Shown: piece by piece, positions 26,974 through 36,322 of the stretch
Position numbering within the stretch: the first letter of the stretch is position 1
How the letters are laid out: the number at the start of each line of letters is the position of its first letter
DNA from: Parasedimentitalea marina
Lineage (GTDB): Bacteria > Pseudomonadota > Alphaproteobacteria > Rhodobacterales > Rhodobacteraceae
NCBI RefSeq assembly: GCF_004006175.1
Contig: NZ_CP033219.1
Span: forward strand, 186,001 to 250,000
Direction: 5' to 3'
DNA length: 64,000 nucleotides
Notes under the pieces: generated by a model
Database searches by the model: none
What the model saw: only the letters and a program-made list of their open reading frames with translations
What the model was told of the DNA's origin: nothing
Program-made: the position numbers and the translations under genes

Positions 26974-27546
26974 TTACTTGCCAGCGAACGCAACGTTGCG
27001 ATCCTCGGCAGGAACTTCACGTGGAGGACGACCAATAACATCCTTCAGTTCTTCAAGCTCAATGAAGTTGTCAGCCTGACGCCGCAGCTCGTCCGAAATC
27101 ATCGGCGGCTGGCTGCGAATGGTCGACACGACTGAAACGCGGACACCTTGACGCTGCAAGCTGGCAACCAGCGGCCGGAAATCCCCATCCCCGGAAAACA
27201 GCACAATGTGATCAACGCGCGGAGCCAGTTCCATGGCGTCCACAGCAAGTTCGATATCCATGTTGCCCTTAACCTTACGGCGGCCCATGCTATCGGTGTA
27301 TTCCTTGGCGGGTTTGGTCACCATGGTAAAACCATTGTAATGCAACCAGTCTACCAGCGGGCGGATCGGCGAATATTCATCGTTCTCAAGCAGTGCGGTG
27401 TAGTAGAACGCACGCAGCATTTTGCCGCGACGCATGAATTCCTGACGCAATAACTTATAGTCGATATCAAAGCCGAGCGCCTTGGCTGCAGCATAAAGAT
27501 TCGACCCATCGATGAACAGCGCTAGCCGTTCGTCTTTGTAAAACAT
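26974..27546 (-). CDS. NYN-domain (LabA/DUF88) putative RNase
   Basis: 190 aa PIN-like fold. The metal-site acids are visible: LALFIDGSNLYAA (D13), GNMDIELAVDAMELA (two Asp) and VLFSGDGDFRPLVASLQRQG (two Asp). Bacterial LabA-like proteins are assumed to act on RNA, but direct evidence is limited. A C-terminal tail (about 30 residues) follows the domain. It has a GGAAGGAC ribosome site. It is divergent from folK. Confidence 0.9.
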   Translation of the reverse strand: MFYKDERLALFIDGSNLYAAAKALGFDIDYKLLRQEFMRRGKMLRAFYYTALLENDEYSPIRPLVDWLHYNGFTMVTKPAKEYTDSMGRRKVKGNMDIELAVDAMELAPRVDHIVLFSGDGDFRPLVASLQRQGVRVSVVSTIRSQPPMISDELRRQADNFIELEELKDVIGRPPREVPAEDRNVAFAGK

Positions 27547-27685
27547 AATAATGTCCTTCCGGTATAAGTCGCACTGTGCTGAGTGTTCCGTGAGTGAATG
27601 CTAAAATTACACACTGCGAATGTACCTAATGTAAGTTATTTGGCATCTGCTGCAAGAGTGATGGATAGATGAAATGGGGTCAAAA

Positions 27686-28255
27686 ATGACCGAATTCCGG
27701 TCAAATTCGTTAATAGCGCTGGGTGGAAACCTGCCTTCGGCGGCTGGATCGCCAACAGCGACGTTAGTATCTGCTATTGCAGAGCTTTCCAGGCGTGGAT
27801 TGTATGTACAGCTACTATCGCGATTCTTTCATACGCCGTGTTTCCCTGCCGGGGCCGGGCCTGATTACGTGAACGCGGTGATACAGGTCCGTACGGGTGT
27901 TTCGTCTGATGAATTGTTATCAATTTTGCATGATGTAGAGGAACAGTTTGCGCGGGTGCGGGATCAACGTTGGGGTATGCGGACGCTGGATTTGGATCTC
28001 ATCGCCCGGGACGATCAGGTTTTGCCTGATTTGGAAATTTACGAGAAATGGTATGGTTTGGGGTTGGAGGAACAGAAGCGTCAGGCTCCTAAGTATTTGA
28101 TTTTACCACATCCGCGCCTTCAGGATCGTGGGTTTGTACTGGTTCCTTTGTGCGATATCGCCCCGGATTGGGTCCATCCGGTTCTGGGCTTGTCTGCGCG
28201 CGAAATGCTGGATGCTTTGCCGAAAGCGGCAATTGCCGAGGTGCAGCCCCTATGA
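27686..28255 (+). CDS. folK: 2-amino-4-hydroxy-6-hydroxymethyldihydropteridine pyrophosphokinase
   Basis: 189 aa, transfers pyrophosphate from ATP to hydroxymethyl-dihydropterin in folate synthesis. It has ALGGNLPSAAGSP at the N-terminus (a variant of the usual ALGSNLGD), FVNAV-like YVNAVIQV, and the signature RWGMRTLDLDLI with catalytic Asp residues, then LPHPRLQDRGFVLVPL. ATG at 27686 (GGGG upstream) is preferred; an in-frame ATG at 27674 would add four residues. First gene of a conserved co-directional run. Confidence 0.92.
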   Translation: MTEFRSNSLIALGGNLPSAAGSPTATLVSAIAELSRRGLYVQLLSRFFHTPCFPAGAGPDYVNAVIQVRTGVSSDELLSILHDVEEQFARVRDQRWGMRTLDLDLIARDDQVLPDLEIYEKWYGLGLEEQKRQAPKYLILPHPRLQDRGFVLVPLCDIAPDWVHPVLGLSAREMLDALPKAAIAEVQPL

Positions 28256-28348
28256 TGTGGCAAAGGTGTCGCAATCGGCGCTTGTCAAGACAAAGATTCG
28301 GGCTTAAACACCAGCGTTCTGGATCCTTACTCATTTGGAGAGTCGCTG

Positions 28349-28702
28349 ATGGCCCGCGTAACGGTTGAAGACTGCGTTGATAAAGTACCCAACCGCTTTG
28401 AGCTGGTGATGCTGGCAGCCCACCGGGCCCGTGAAATCGCGGCCGGTGCGCCAATCACGGTTGAGCGTGACAACGATAAGAACCCTGTGGTGTCGCTGCG
28501 TGAAATCGCAGACGAAACGCAGAGCGCTGATTCGCTGCGCGAACGCCTGATTGAGAGCAACCAAACTCAGATCGAAGTCGATGAGCCTGAAGAAGATTCG
28601 ATGGCTCTGCTGATGGGTGGCGAGGCTGACAAGCCGTCCGAGGACGACATGTCCGAAGAAAAACTTCTTCGGGCCCTAATGGAAGCCCAAGGTCAGGGCT
28701 GA
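28349..28702 (+). CDS. rpoZ: RNA polymerase omega subunit
   Basis: 117 aa. The conserved N-terminal part [33 protein letters not shown] folds onto the beta' C-terminus and, in proteobacteria, forms one ppGpp site (MAR motif kept). The acidic C-terminal tail is longer than in E. coli. Ribosome site TGGAGAG. A weak promoter-like pair TTGTCA / TAAACA lies at 28282-28310 together with a small inverted repeat TTGTC-AA-GACAA. Followed directly by rsh. Confidence 0.96.
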   Translation: MARVTVEDCVDKVPNRFELVMLAAHRAREIAAGAPITVERDNDKNPVVSLREIADETQSADSLRERLIESNQTQIEVDEPEEDSMALLMGGEADKPSEDDMSEEKLLRALMEAQGQG

Positions 28703-28734
28703 GCCGCACATAGAATTGAGGCTGCGGACCGGAA

Positions 28735-30864
28735 ATGATATCAACCGAAGATCTGATTGCGCTGGTCCGCAACTACAATCCCAAGACCAACGAGGAGCGG
28801 CTCGCCGAGGCTTATGCCTATGGCGAAGCAATGCACACGGGGCAGTTCCGGCACTCAGGTGAACCCTATTTCACCCATCCGGTCGCCGTCGCTGCCATCC
28901 TGACCGAACAGCGCCTGGATGATGCCACCATCATCACCGCGCTGCTGCACGACACCATCGAAGACACCAAGGCCAACTACGAAGAGGTCTCGGAGCGGTT
29001 TGGCAAAGAGGTTGCTGAACTGGTTGATGGTGTGACCAAGCTGACCAATCTACAGTTGTCGAGCCGCGAAACCAAGCAGGCCGAGAATTTCCGCAAGCTG
29101 TTCATGGCGATGTCCAAGGACCTGCGGGTTATTCTGGTCAAGCTGGCCGACCGCTTGCATAACATGCGCACCATCAAGGCGATGCGGCCGGATAAGCAGG
29201 CCCAGAAAGCCCGCGAGACCATGGATATCTATGCGCCGTTGGCGGGCCGCATGGGGATGCAATGGATGCGCGAAGAGCTGGAGGATCTGGCCTTTCGCGT
29301 GCTAAACCCTGAAGGTCGCCAGTCAATCATTCGCCGCTTTATCACGTTGCAACGGGAAACCGGCGATGTGATTCATCGGATCACCGGTGATATGCGGTCC
29401 GAGCTTGAGAAGGCGGGGATCGAGGCCGAGGTGTTTGGCCGCGCCAAAAAGCCCTATTCGATCTGGCGTAAGATGCAGGAAAAGGATCAGGGGTTCTCGC
29501 GCTTGTCCGACATCTACGGGTTCCGCATTATCACCGCCACCGAGGAAGACAGCTATCGCACCCTGGGTGCCATTCACCAGCGTTGGCGGGCTGTGCCGGG
29601 ACGGTTCAAAGATTACATCAGTCAGCCGAAATCAAACGGCTATCGCTCTATTCACACCACGGTCTCGGGCCGTGATGGCAAGCGGGTCGAGGTGCAAATC
29701 CGCACCCGGCAGATGCATGACGTGGCCGAAACCGGTGTGGCGGCCCATTGGTCATACCGGGACGGTGTGCGCACCCAAAACCCCTTTGCGGTAGATCCGG
29801 CCAAATGGATTGCCTCGCTGACCGAACAGTTCGACGCTGAAGAAGACCACGACGAGTTCCTCGAGGCGGTCAAGCTGGAGATGTATTCGGACCAGGTGTT
29901 CTGTTTTACGCCCAAGGGCGATGTGATCAAGCTGCCCAAAGGGGCGACGCCGATTGATTACGCCTATGCGATCCACACTCGTGTCGGGAATGCCTGTGTC
30001 GGCGCCAAGGTAGATGCCATTCGGGTGCCGTTGTGGACGCGGTTGCGCAATGGTCAATCGGTCGAGATTATTGCCGCCGAAGGGCAGACACCGCAGGTCA
30101 GCTGGCTTGAGATTGCCACGACAGGTAAGGCCCGGACCGCGATCCGGCGCGCATTGCGAGACGCGGACCGCCAGAGGTTTGTCAAGCTGGGCCACGAGTT
30201 GGCGCGGTCAGCGTTTGAGCATGTTGGCCGTAAGGCCACTGACAAAGCGCTGGAAACTGCAGCACGTGCGTTGCGACTGGGGGATGCACGGGAGTTGTTG
30301 GCCCGTCTTGGCTCGGCTGAAATCACCGGCCATGATGTTGTGCAAGCGGTCTATCCGGATCTGGTCCCCGACAAGAGCGATGAAATCTCTCCGCGTCGTG
30401 CGGTGATTGGTCTGGAGCCGGGACAAAGCTTTGAGCGTGCAACCTGCTGTCAGCCGCTTCCGGGTGAGCGTATTATCGGCATTACATATCGCGGTCGTGG
30501 AGTGGTGGTGCATGCTGCGGATTGCGACCACCTCAGCAGTTACGAAGACCAACCAGAGCGCTGGGTTGACGTGCATTGGCATGACGGCACTCACCCTGCG
30601 GTATATGGCGTCACCCTAAGCCTGACCATAGGGAATGATGCGGGGGTACTGGGGCGAATTTGCACATTGATTGGTGAGAAAAAGGCCAATATCTCGGACT
30701 TGGAATTTATCGATCGGAAACCAGACTTTTACCGTTTGGTGATAAACGTCGAACTACGCGATGTTGAGCAGTTGCATTCGCTGATTTTGATGCTCGAGGC
30801 CGAAAGTGATGTTGCCGCGGTTGAGCGGTTGCGAGATCATCCTGTGAAGCCCGGCGTGAACTAG
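28735..30864 (+). CDS. rsh: Bifunctional (p)ppGpp synthetase/hydrolase RSH
   Basis: 709 aa. HD hydrolase domain with intact metal motif (HTGQFRHSGEPYFTHPVAVA; ALLHDTIEDT), synthetase domain (KPYSIWRKMQEK; LSDIYGFRIIT; SNGYRSIHTTV), TGS domain (YSDQVFCFTPKGDVIKLPKGATPIDYAYAIH), a helical/zinc-finger-like middle with CCQPLPGERIIGI, and a C-terminal ACT domain. Both catalytic halves look functional, as expected for the single alphaproteobacterial RSH. It lies 32 bases after rpoZ, linking alarmone enzyme and target subunit. Confidence 0.97.
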   Translation: MISTEDLIALVRNYNPKTNEERLAEAYAYGEAMHTGQFRHSGEPYFTHPVAVAAILTEQRLDDATIITALLHDTIEDTKANYEEVSERFGKEVAELVDGVTKLTNLQLSSRETKQAENFRKLFMAMSKDLRVILVKLADRLHNMRTIKAMRPDKQAQKARETMDIYAPLAGRMGMQWMREELEDLAFRVLNPEGRQSIIRRFITLQRETGDVIHRITGDMRSELEKAGIEAEVFGRAKKPYSIWRKMQEKDQGFSRLSDIYGFRIITATEEDSYRTLGAIHQRWRAVPGRFKDYISQPKSNGYRSIHTTVSGRDGKRVEVQIRTRQMHDVAETGVAAHWSYRDGVRTQNPFAVDPAKWIASLTEQFDAEEDHDEFLEAVKLEMYSDQVFCFTPKGDVIKLPKGATPIDYAYAIHTRVGNACVGAKVDAIRVPLWTRLRNGQSVEIIAAEGQTPQVSWLEIATTGKARTAIRRALRDADRQRFVKLGHELARSAFEHVGRKATDKALETAARALRLGDARELLARLGSAEITGHDVVQAVYPDLVPDKSDEISPRRAVIGLEPGQSFERATCCQPLPGERIIGITYRGRGVVVHAADCDHLSSYEDQPERWVDVHWHDGTHPAVYGVTLSLTIGNDAGVLGRICTLIGEKKANISDLEFIDRKPDFYRLVINVELRDVEQLHSLILMLEAESDVAAVERLRDHPVKPGVN

Positions 30865-30896
30865 AAGCCTCATCCCCTAAGTGGGGCCGGAAACTG

Positions 30897-30912
30897 GACC
30901 TTAATTAAGGTC
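30897..30912. promoter_or_regulatory. 16-bp perfect palindrome upstream of the DUF2062 gene
   Basis: GACCTTAATTAAGGTC, 22 bases before the TTG start at 30935 and just after the rsh stop. Its length and position suit an operator or a short RNA stem. A small CCCC-TAAGT-GGGG stem lies 11 bases before it. Confidence 0.5.
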
Positions 30913-30934
30913 AAAACTTGGAAGGACGCAATCG

Positions 30935-31621
30935 TTGGTATTCAGGCGCCGTGACCGACGTTCGCCGCTTCGCGCGGTTGCGGATTTTCTCTGGCCGCGG
31001 GGTGGTTGGTCGCGTGCATTTCTGTACGTGAAACACCGGGTGCGGCGACTGCCTGATTCGCCGGAACGTATTGCGCGTGGGATTGCGGCGGGGGTGTTTA
31101 CGGCCTTCACTCCGTTCTATGGGCTGCATTTTGTCGTGGCGGTGTTGTTGGCGCGACTAACCAACAGCAATATTCTGGCGGCACTCAGCGGCACCTTTTT
31201 CGGCAACCCGCTGACCTATGTGCCCATTGGTGTGGCGTCGTTGCAAACCGGTCATTGGTTGCTGGGCACAGAATTTGACACCGAGGTGGACCATTCGCTG
31301 ATCGGCAAGTTCTTTGGTGTCAGCAAAGATGTATGGAACAACCTGCTGGCTTTAATCTCGGACCGGGAGGCTGACTGGCATGGCTTGCAGCTGTTCTACA
31401 ACGAGGTGTTTCTGCCCTATTTGATCGGTGGGGTGATTCCCGGTGTGGTTACGGCGACGGTCTGCTATGTCCTGAGTGTGCCGCTTATCCGGGTCTATCA
31501 GCAACGTCGCCGTTCTAAGATCAAAGCCAAGTTCAAGGCGATCAAGGCGCGGGCGAAGGTGGAAAACGGCCTTTCGAAGACGTCGATTTCGATCAAAGTC
31601 CCGTCGCGCAAAATGCAGTAG
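30935..31621 (+). CDS. DUF2062 membrane protein
   Basis: 228 aa. The family signature is present: SPERIARGIAAGVFTAFTPFYGLHFVVAVLLARLTNSNILAALSGTFFGNPLTYVPI, giving two membrane helices and the conserved N-P pair, then a third helix near GVIPGVVTATVCYVLSVPLI and a strongly basic tail. The function is unknown. The start is TTG at 30935 with GGAAGGA upstream. In many alphaproteobacteria it sits between rsh and pdxJ, as here. Confidence 0.85.
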   Translation: MVFRRRDRRSPLRAVADFLWPRGGWSRAFLYVKHRVRRLPDSPERIARGIAAGVFTAFTPFYGLHFVVAVLLARLTNSNILAALSGTFFGNPLTYVPIGVASLQTGHWLLGTEFDTEVDHSLIGKFFGVSKDVWNNLLALISDREADWHGLQLFYNEVFLPYLIGGVIPGVVTATVCYVLSVPLIRVYQQRRRSKIKAKFKAIKARAKVENGLSKTSISIKVPSRKMQ

Positions 31622-31693
31622 AGTTTTTGCGGTTTGCTCTTTTCGTCTGGCGGTCTAGTGTCAGGCAAACTGGGCATTTCAGGACTGGCATCA

Positions 31694-32440
31694 ATGGCTA
31701 AAAACTCTTTGCGACTGGGTCTCAACATCGATCACGTAGCGACCGTGCGCAATGCACGCGGCGGGGCATATCCGGACCCGGTCCGGGCGGCGAAACTAGC
31801 AGAAGAGGCTGGTGTTGATGGCATCACCGCTCATCTGCGTGAAGACCGCCGTCATATCATGGACGCCGATATCGAGGGGTTGATGCAGGCACTAACAGTG
31901 CCGCTGAATTTTGAGATGGCCGCTACGGATGAAATGCAGGCTATTGCGCTGCGGCATCGACCGCACGCGGTCTGTATTGTTCCTGAGAAACGTGAAGAAC
32001 GCACCACCGAAGGCGGGCTGGAAGTGGCGCGTGAGGAAAATAAACTGGCGCATTTCATTGCGCCGTTGCGGGATGCTGGTTGTCGCATTTCGATTTTTGT
32101 TGCGGCCGATCAAAAGCAGATCGAGGCGGCACATCGGATTGGTGCCGATATCGTCGAACTGCATGTGGGCGCCTATTGCGATGCCCATGCCGAGGGTGAT
32201 TTCGCCTTGCGCGACGCCGAACTGCAGAGCCTGCGCGAGATGTCGACCTATGCCCATTCTTTGGGCCTAGAGGTCCACGCGGGTCATGGGCTGACCTATG
32301 ATTGCGTGTCCCCAATCGCGGCTTTCCCCGAAGTGCAGGAATTGAACATTGGCCACTTCCTGATTGGTGAGGCAGTTTTCCTGGGCTTGACACCTGCAGT
32401 TCATGAAATGCGGCGCCTGATGGACGAGGCGCGAGGATGA
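31694..32440 (+). CDS. pdxJ: Pyridoxine 5'-phosphate synthase
   Basis: 248 aa TIM barrel that condenses 1-deoxyxylulose-5-phosphate with 3-amino-2-oxopropyl phosphate to give pyridoxine phosphate. Signature segments: LGLNIDHVATVRNARGGAYPDPVRAA, GITAHLREDRRHI (catalytic His), LNFEMAATDEM (Glu), VCIVPEKREERTTEGG and LEVHAGHGLTYDCV, ending in ELNIGHFLIGEAVFLGL. ATG at 31694 is the family start. It is followed by two tandem hairpins and then acpS. Confidence 0.97.
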   Translation: MAKNSLRLGLNIDHVATVRNARGGAYPDPVRAAKLAEEAGVDGITAHLREDRRHIMDADIEGLMQALTVPLNFEMAATDEMQAIALRHRPHAVCIVPEKREERTTEGGLEVAREENKLAHFIAPLRDAGCRISIFVAADQKQIEAAHRIGADIVELHVGAYCDAHAEGDFALRDAELQSLREMSTYAHSLGLEVHAGHGLTYDCVSPIAAFPEVQELNIGHFLIGEAVFLGLTPAVHEMRRLMDEARG

Positions 32441-32453
32441 TGTTTGGCGCTCA

Positions 32454-32476
32454 CAAGACTTTTCTGAAAAGTCTTG
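32454..32476 (+). repeat. Tandem hairpin unit 1 (pdxJ-acpS gap)
   Basis: Perfect 10-bp arms CAAGACTTTT / AAAAGTCTTG with a 3-base loop CTG. One base separates it from a second unit of the same length and design. No T run follows, so it is not a standard terminator. Confidence 0.75.
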
Positions 32477-32477
32477 G

Positions 32478-32500
32478 CAAAAGTTTTGTGAAAACTTTTG
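32478..32500 (+). repeat. Tandem hairpin unit 2 (pdxJ-acpS gap)
   Basis: Perfect 10-bp arms CAAAAGTTTT / AAAACTTTTG with loop GTG. It ends directly at the GGTGAGG ribosome site of acpS (start 32509), so folding or unfolding could influence acpS translation or mRNA stability. Confidence 0.75.
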
Positions 32501-32508
32501 GGTGAGGC

Positions 32509-32940
32509 ATGATTCTCGGCATCGGTACTGATCTCGCTAATATTGAGCGAATTCAGCGAACGCTGGATCGATTTGGAGACCGGTTTAAAAATCGGATTTT
32601 CACAACGGTTGAACAGCGTAAGGCCGAACGGCGCCTGGATGTGGCGGGAACCTATGCCAAGCGTTGGGCCGCCAAGGAAGCCTGTTCCAAGGCATTGGGT
32701 ACAGGGTTGCGCATGGGCATTGCCTGGAAAGATATGGCGGTCAGTAACCTGCGCACGGGTCAGCCGGTTATGCATGTAACCGGATGGGCGGCCAAACGCC
32801 TGCTTGAGATGACGCCGCCTGGTCACGAGGCGGTTATCCATGTGACCCTGACCGATGATCACCCTTGGGCGCAGGCATTTGTGGTGATCGAGGCGCGGGT
32901 GACCGCTGGTCTAGCTGAGGATGATAGCAGCCAAGCTTGA
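32509..32940 (+). CDS. acpS: Holo-[acyl-carrier-protein] synthase
   Basis: 143 aa. It transfers 4'-phosphopantetheine from CoA to acyl carrier protein. It opens with [14 protein letters not shown] (metal Asp) and has [18 protein letters not shown] (metal Glu, basic patch), both diagnostic. The C-terminus is slightly longer than typical. It lies downstream of the paired hairpins and upstream of lepB in the housekeeping run. Confidence 0.96.
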   Translation: MILGIGTDLANIERIQRTLDRFGDRFKNRIFTTVEQRKAERRLDVAGTYAKRWAAKEACSKALGTGLRMGIAWKDMAVSNLRTGQPVMHVTGWAAKRLLEMTPPGHEAVIHVTLTDDHPWAQAFVVIEARVTAGLAEDDSSQA

Positions 32941-32998
32941 CTTACCCCCATTCGGGCCGCATGTAGCCCCGGACCTATTTTTAGAACCGGAGAGCCTG

Positions 32999-33838
32999 AT
33001 GGCGACCAAAGTACAAGCCGGAAATTCGATCGTCGAGACGATCAAGACCATTGTCTATGCGCTATTGATCGCCGGTGTCTTCCGCACCCTGTTTTTCCAG
33101 CCGTTCTGGATCCCGTCGGGCTCGATGAAGGAAACGTTGCTGATTGGTGATTTTTTGTTCGTCAATAAAATGGCTTATGGCTATTCTTATGCGTCGTGCC
33201 CCAGTGTGAAACTCGCGCGCTTGGGGGTTGATATCGACGCCGAGGATATCTGTGGCTTCCTGGACGGAGACAACACCCGGTTGTTTGGCGGAACGCCTGA
33301 ACGCGGGGATGTGGCTGTGTTTCGGCATCCTGTAAACAATACGGACTTTATCAAACGGCTGGTCGGACTGCCCGGAGACAAAATCCAGGTGAAAAACGGT
33401 GTTCTGTTCATCAATGACAAGCCGGTCGCCTTGAAAGACGCTGCTGATTTCGAAGAAGTCATGGAGCGCCAGGGACCTCAAGGGCGGTTCCCACGCTGTC
33501 AGAATGACGCGCCGGTGGGTGACGGCGGTGTCTGTAAAAAGACGCGGCAGATCGAGACCCTGCCAAATGGTGTCGAACATACCATTCTTAACATCGGCAA
33601 TCAGTCTACCGACCACACAGGTGTATATTTGGTGCCGGATGGGCATTATTTCTTTATGGGTGACAATCGCGACAACTCGACCGATAGCCGGGTTCCCCAA
33701 TCAGCCGGTGGTGTTGGTTTTGTACCTTACGAAAACCTGATTGGCCGGGCCGATCGTATTATGTTCTCATCCGCGGGGCGTTCGATGTTGTACTTCTGGA
33801 CCTGGCGCAGTGATCGTTTCTTCAAGGGGATCAAGTGA
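32999..33838 (+). CDS. lepB: Signal peptidase I
   Basis: 279 aa membrane serine protease that cleaves Sec/Tat signal peptides. One N-terminal membrane helix ([19 protein letters not shown]), catalytic Ser42 in [16 protein letters not shown], general-base Lys in [14 protein letters not shown], and the [11 protein letters not shown] box near the end. It carries the extra loop typical of alphaproteobacterial enzymes (Cys pair in SCPSV and DICGF; another in RCQND and GVCKK). ATG at 32999 follows CGGAGAG. Its stop overlaps the GTG start of rnc. Confidence 0.97.
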   Translation: MATKVQAGNSIVETIKTIVYALLIAGVFRTLFFQPFWIPSGSMKETLLIGDFLFVNKMAYGYSYASCPSVKLARLGVDIDAEDICGFLDGDNTRLFGGTPERGDVAVFRHPVNNTDFIKRLVGLPGDKIQVKNGVLFINDKPVALKDAADFEEVMERQGPQGRFPRCQNDAPVGDGGVCKKTRQIETLPNGVEHTILNIGNQSTDHTGVYLVPDGHYFFMGDNRDNSTDSRVPQSAGGVGFVPYENLIGRADRIMFSSAGRSMLYFWTWRSDRFFKGIK

Positions 33839-34521
33839 AGCTGTCAAAAGAAATGCGCGGCTTTCAGGATCGGATCGGGCATCAGTTTGCCCGGCCGGAA
33901 CTGCTGGTGCGCGCCCTGACCCATGCCTCGATTTCATCCCCGACACGCAGCGACAATCAGCGGCTAGAGTTCCTGGGCGACCGGGTGCTGGGGCTGGTGA
34001 TGGCAACGGCGTTACTGGAAGATGATAAATCAGCTTCCGAAGGTCAGCTGGCGCCGCGATTTAATGCTATGGTGCGCAAAGAAGCCTGTGCCGATGTCGC
34101 CCGCGAGATTGATCTGGGCGAGGTGCTGAAGCTGGGGCGGTCAGAAATGATGTCTGGCGGGCGGCGCAAGCTGGCGCTGCTGGGCGACGCGATGGAGGCG
34201 GTGATTGCCGCTGTCTATAAGGATGCCGGGTTCGAGGCGGCGCAGGCGATGATCCTGCGGCTTTGGGCCAGCCGGATTAATGCGGTCGAGGATGACGCGC
34301 GTGATGCCAAGACCTCGCTGCAGGAACTGGTCCAGGCCAAGCGGCAGAAACCTCCGGCCTATGAGCTGGTGTCGCGCACGGGGCCAGATCATCAGCCGGT
34401 GTTTACCATTGTGGTGCGGCTGGACGATGGCGCCGAGGCGCAGGCCACCGCTGGATCAAAACGACAGGCCGAACAGGCTGCAGCCACTGCGCTGCTAAGC
34501 AAACTGGAGCAAAAACAATGA
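33835..34521 (+). CDS. rnc: Ribonuclease III
   Basis: 228 aa double-strand-specific RNase. Catalytic domain signature [21 protein letters not shown], second acidic site [18 protein letters not shown], and a C-terminal dsRNA-binding domain ([27 protein letters not shown] ... [13 protein letters not shown]). GTG start overlapping lepB by four bases; its stop overlaps era (ATGA). The lepB-rnc-era coupling is classical. Confidence 0.97.
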   Translation: MKLSKEMRGFQDRIGHQFARPELLVRALTHASISSPTRSDNQRLEFLGDRVLGLVMATALLEDDKSASEGQLAPRFNAMVRKEACADVAREIDLGEVLKLGRSEMMSGGRRKLALLGDAMEAVIAAVYKDAGFEAAQAMILRLWASRINAVEDDARDAKTSLQELVQAKRQKPPAYELVSRTGPDHQPVFTIVVRLDDGAEAQATAGSKRQAEQAAATALLSKLEQKQ

Positions 34522-35423
34522 GTACTCGTGCTGGATTCGTGGCTCTGATTGGTGAGCCGAACGCAGGCAAGTCGACGCTGCTGAACCGCATGGTCGGGGC
34601 TAAGGTTTCGATTGTAACCCATAAGGTGCAAACCACCCGCGCACGTATCCGTGGCGTGGCGATGGATGGCCAGAACCAGATTGTGTTTGTGGACACGCCG
34701 GGCCTGTTTGCGCCGCGTCGCCGGCTGGACCGCGCCATGGTTGCGGCCGCTTGGGGTGGGGCTGCGGATGCCGATGTGATCGTGCTGATGGTCGAGGCCC
34801 ACCGGGGCGTCACTGAGGGCGTAGAGAAGATCCTGGAAGGCCTGGCCGAGATTGGCGAGGGCCGCACCGTGACTCTGGCCATCAACAAGATCGATAAGGT
34901 TCCAACTGAAGTTCTGTTGGGCTTGGCGCAGAAATTGAACGAGAGTTATGATTTTTCCGAGACTTTCATGATTTCGGCTGAAAAAGGTCATGGGGTTGAT
35001 GATCTGCGCAAGTGGCTGGGGGGCAAACTGCCCGAAGGTCCATGGTTGTACCCCGAAGATCAGATTGCCGATCTGCCGTTGCGGATGATTGCTGCGGAAA
35101 TGACGCGCGAAAAGCTGACACTGCGGCTGCATCAGGAATTGCCTTACCAGATGACCGTCGAGACTGAGACCTGGGAAGATCGAAAGGATGGCTCGGTCAA
35201 GATTGACCAGGTGGTCTATGTGGTGCGCGATGGCCATAAGGGCATTGTACTGGGCAAGGGTGGTGAAACGATCAAGTCAATTGGCCAGGCGTCCCGGACA
35301 GAGCTGGAAGAGTTTCTGGATCGCAAGGTTCATCTGTTTCTGCAGGTCAAAGTGCGGCCCAACTGGCTGGACGAAGCCGAGCGCTATTCGGAAATGGGGC
35401 TGGACTTTAAGGACGGCAACTAA
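34518..35423 (+). CDS. era: GTPase Era
   Basis: 301 aa. It is a ribosome 30S assembly GTPase: G1 [10 protein letters not shown]3 DTPGL, G4 NKID, G5 ISAEKG, then a C-terminal KH domain ([41 protein letters not shown]) that contacts the 3' end of 16S rRNA. It overlaps rnc by four bases. Confidence 0.97.
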   Translation: MSTRAGFVALIGEPNAGKSTLLNRMVGAKVSIVTHKVQTTRARIRGVAMDGQNQIVFVDTPGLFAPRRRLDRAMVAAAWGGAADADVIVLMVEAHRGVTEGVEKILEGLAEIGEGRTVTLAINKIDKVPTEVLLGLAQKLNESYDFSETFMISAEKGHGVDDLRKWLGGKLPEGPWLYPEDQIADLPLRMIAAEMTREKLTLRLHQELPYQMTVETETWEDRKDGSVKIDQVVYVVRDGHKGIVLGKGGETIKSIGQASRTELEEFLDRKVHLFLQVKVRPNWLDEAERYSEMGLDFKDGN

Positions 35424-35549
35424 GGTTTTGAACCTCAGGGTTGCATCAGGATCGGTGGCCGCCGGTGCGGGCGTCGGCTTCTTGTGCCGCCGGTCACTCC
35501 CGGCGGTCATGCCGGGCCGCGCGCGGCCCTGTGTCGGGGGGGCTGCGCC

Positions 35550-35879
35550 GTGACTCGTCTGACCGCTGAATTTTGGGTGCAGGCCTATTTGGCGCGGCTC
35601 AGGTTTCAGGACATCCCTGCGTTTGTGGTCTCCCATGGGGATAATACGGCCGGCGCGGTTCTGGTGAAGCTGAACACGCTGGACGGACAGGCGGTTGCGT
35701 TTCAACGTTCGTATGATCTGATGAGCGGGGAACGCCAATGGGTCGAACTGGCCAAGGGTGATGAGTGCGAGATTGACGCCTCGGTCCGCAAGCAGCGTGA
35801 GTTTGATCCCGATCTGTGGGTCATCGAGGTCGAGGATCGCCAGGGGCGGCATCTGTTGGGCGAACCGGGGTTAGAGTAA
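35550..35879 (+). CDS. DUF1491 family protein
   Basis: 109 aa, compact alpha/beta protein: TAEFWVQAYLARLRFQDIPAFVVSHGDNTAGAVLVKLNTLDG is the recognisable DUF1491 core. Function unknown, but it is regularly found next to era/recO in alphaproteobacteria. GTG start at 35550 after a G-rich site. The 126-bp gap before it holds GC-rich inverted repeats such as CCGCCGG / CCGGCGG. Its stop touches the stop of the next, convergent gene with no gap. Confidence 0.8.
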   Translation: MTRLTAEFWVQAYLARLRFQDIPAFVVSHGDNTAGAVLVKLNTLDGQAVAFQRSYDLMSGERQWVELAKGDECEIDASVRKQREFDPDLWVIEVEDRQGRHLLGEPGLE

Positions 35880-36185
35880 TTACCAACCGTTGGTTTTGTG
35901 CAGGATGTCGTGGCCTGTCGCCGAAGGCGTGCCACCCGCAAAGTCACGGACTTTGCCAGCGAAGGTATTGAAATACTTCTGCGACTGGACATGAGCCAAT
36001 GTTTCGGCGCTGTCCCAGCGACCCCAATGGAACCGGGTTTCGTCGTCGTCTGCGGTCGCCACTTGGTAGGTGAATTTGCCGACGACCTCGGGGTCACTGT
36101 CGATGGCGGCAATGAAATCAGACACGGCGGTTTGCCAGTCTTCTTCGTTGCCGTTGTATTTGTAAGTGATAGTGATGCCGCGCAT
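35880..36185 (-). CDS. Conserved hypothetical protein, possible ABM-like dimeric barrel
   Basis: 101 aa. The pattern ITITYKYNGNEEDWQTAVSDFIAAIDSDPEVVGKFTYQVAT, then RFHWGRWDSAETLAHVQSQKYFNTFAGKVRDFAGG, resembles ferredoxin-like dimeric barrels of the antibiotic-biosynthesis-monooxygenase kind. The match is structural guesswork. No signal peptide. It sits on the opposite strand inside the era-recO run. Confidence 0.65.
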   Translation of the reverse strand: MRGITITYKYNGNEEDWQTAVSDFIAAIDSDPEVVGKFTYQVATADDDETRFHWGRWDSAETLAHVQSQKYFNTFAGKVRDFAGGTPSATGHDILHKTNGW

Positions 36186-36322
36186 GATGCAGCCCCTTTA
36201 GGTAAATGCAGCGTAAAGCAGAGGTAGCCAAATGTTGGCAGCAATCAAGGGATAGCTTGCAGTTTACCCAGGCTTGCGATCTGTTGCCGGGTGACATCAA
36301 CCAGCCACGGGGAGGGCAGCCA

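Noticed and set aside
35424..35549. GC-rich inverted repeats after era as terminator or regulatory RNA
   Set aside because: Several short stems are possible but none has a T run or clear dominance, and the gap is simply very GC-rich; no feature called beyond a mention.
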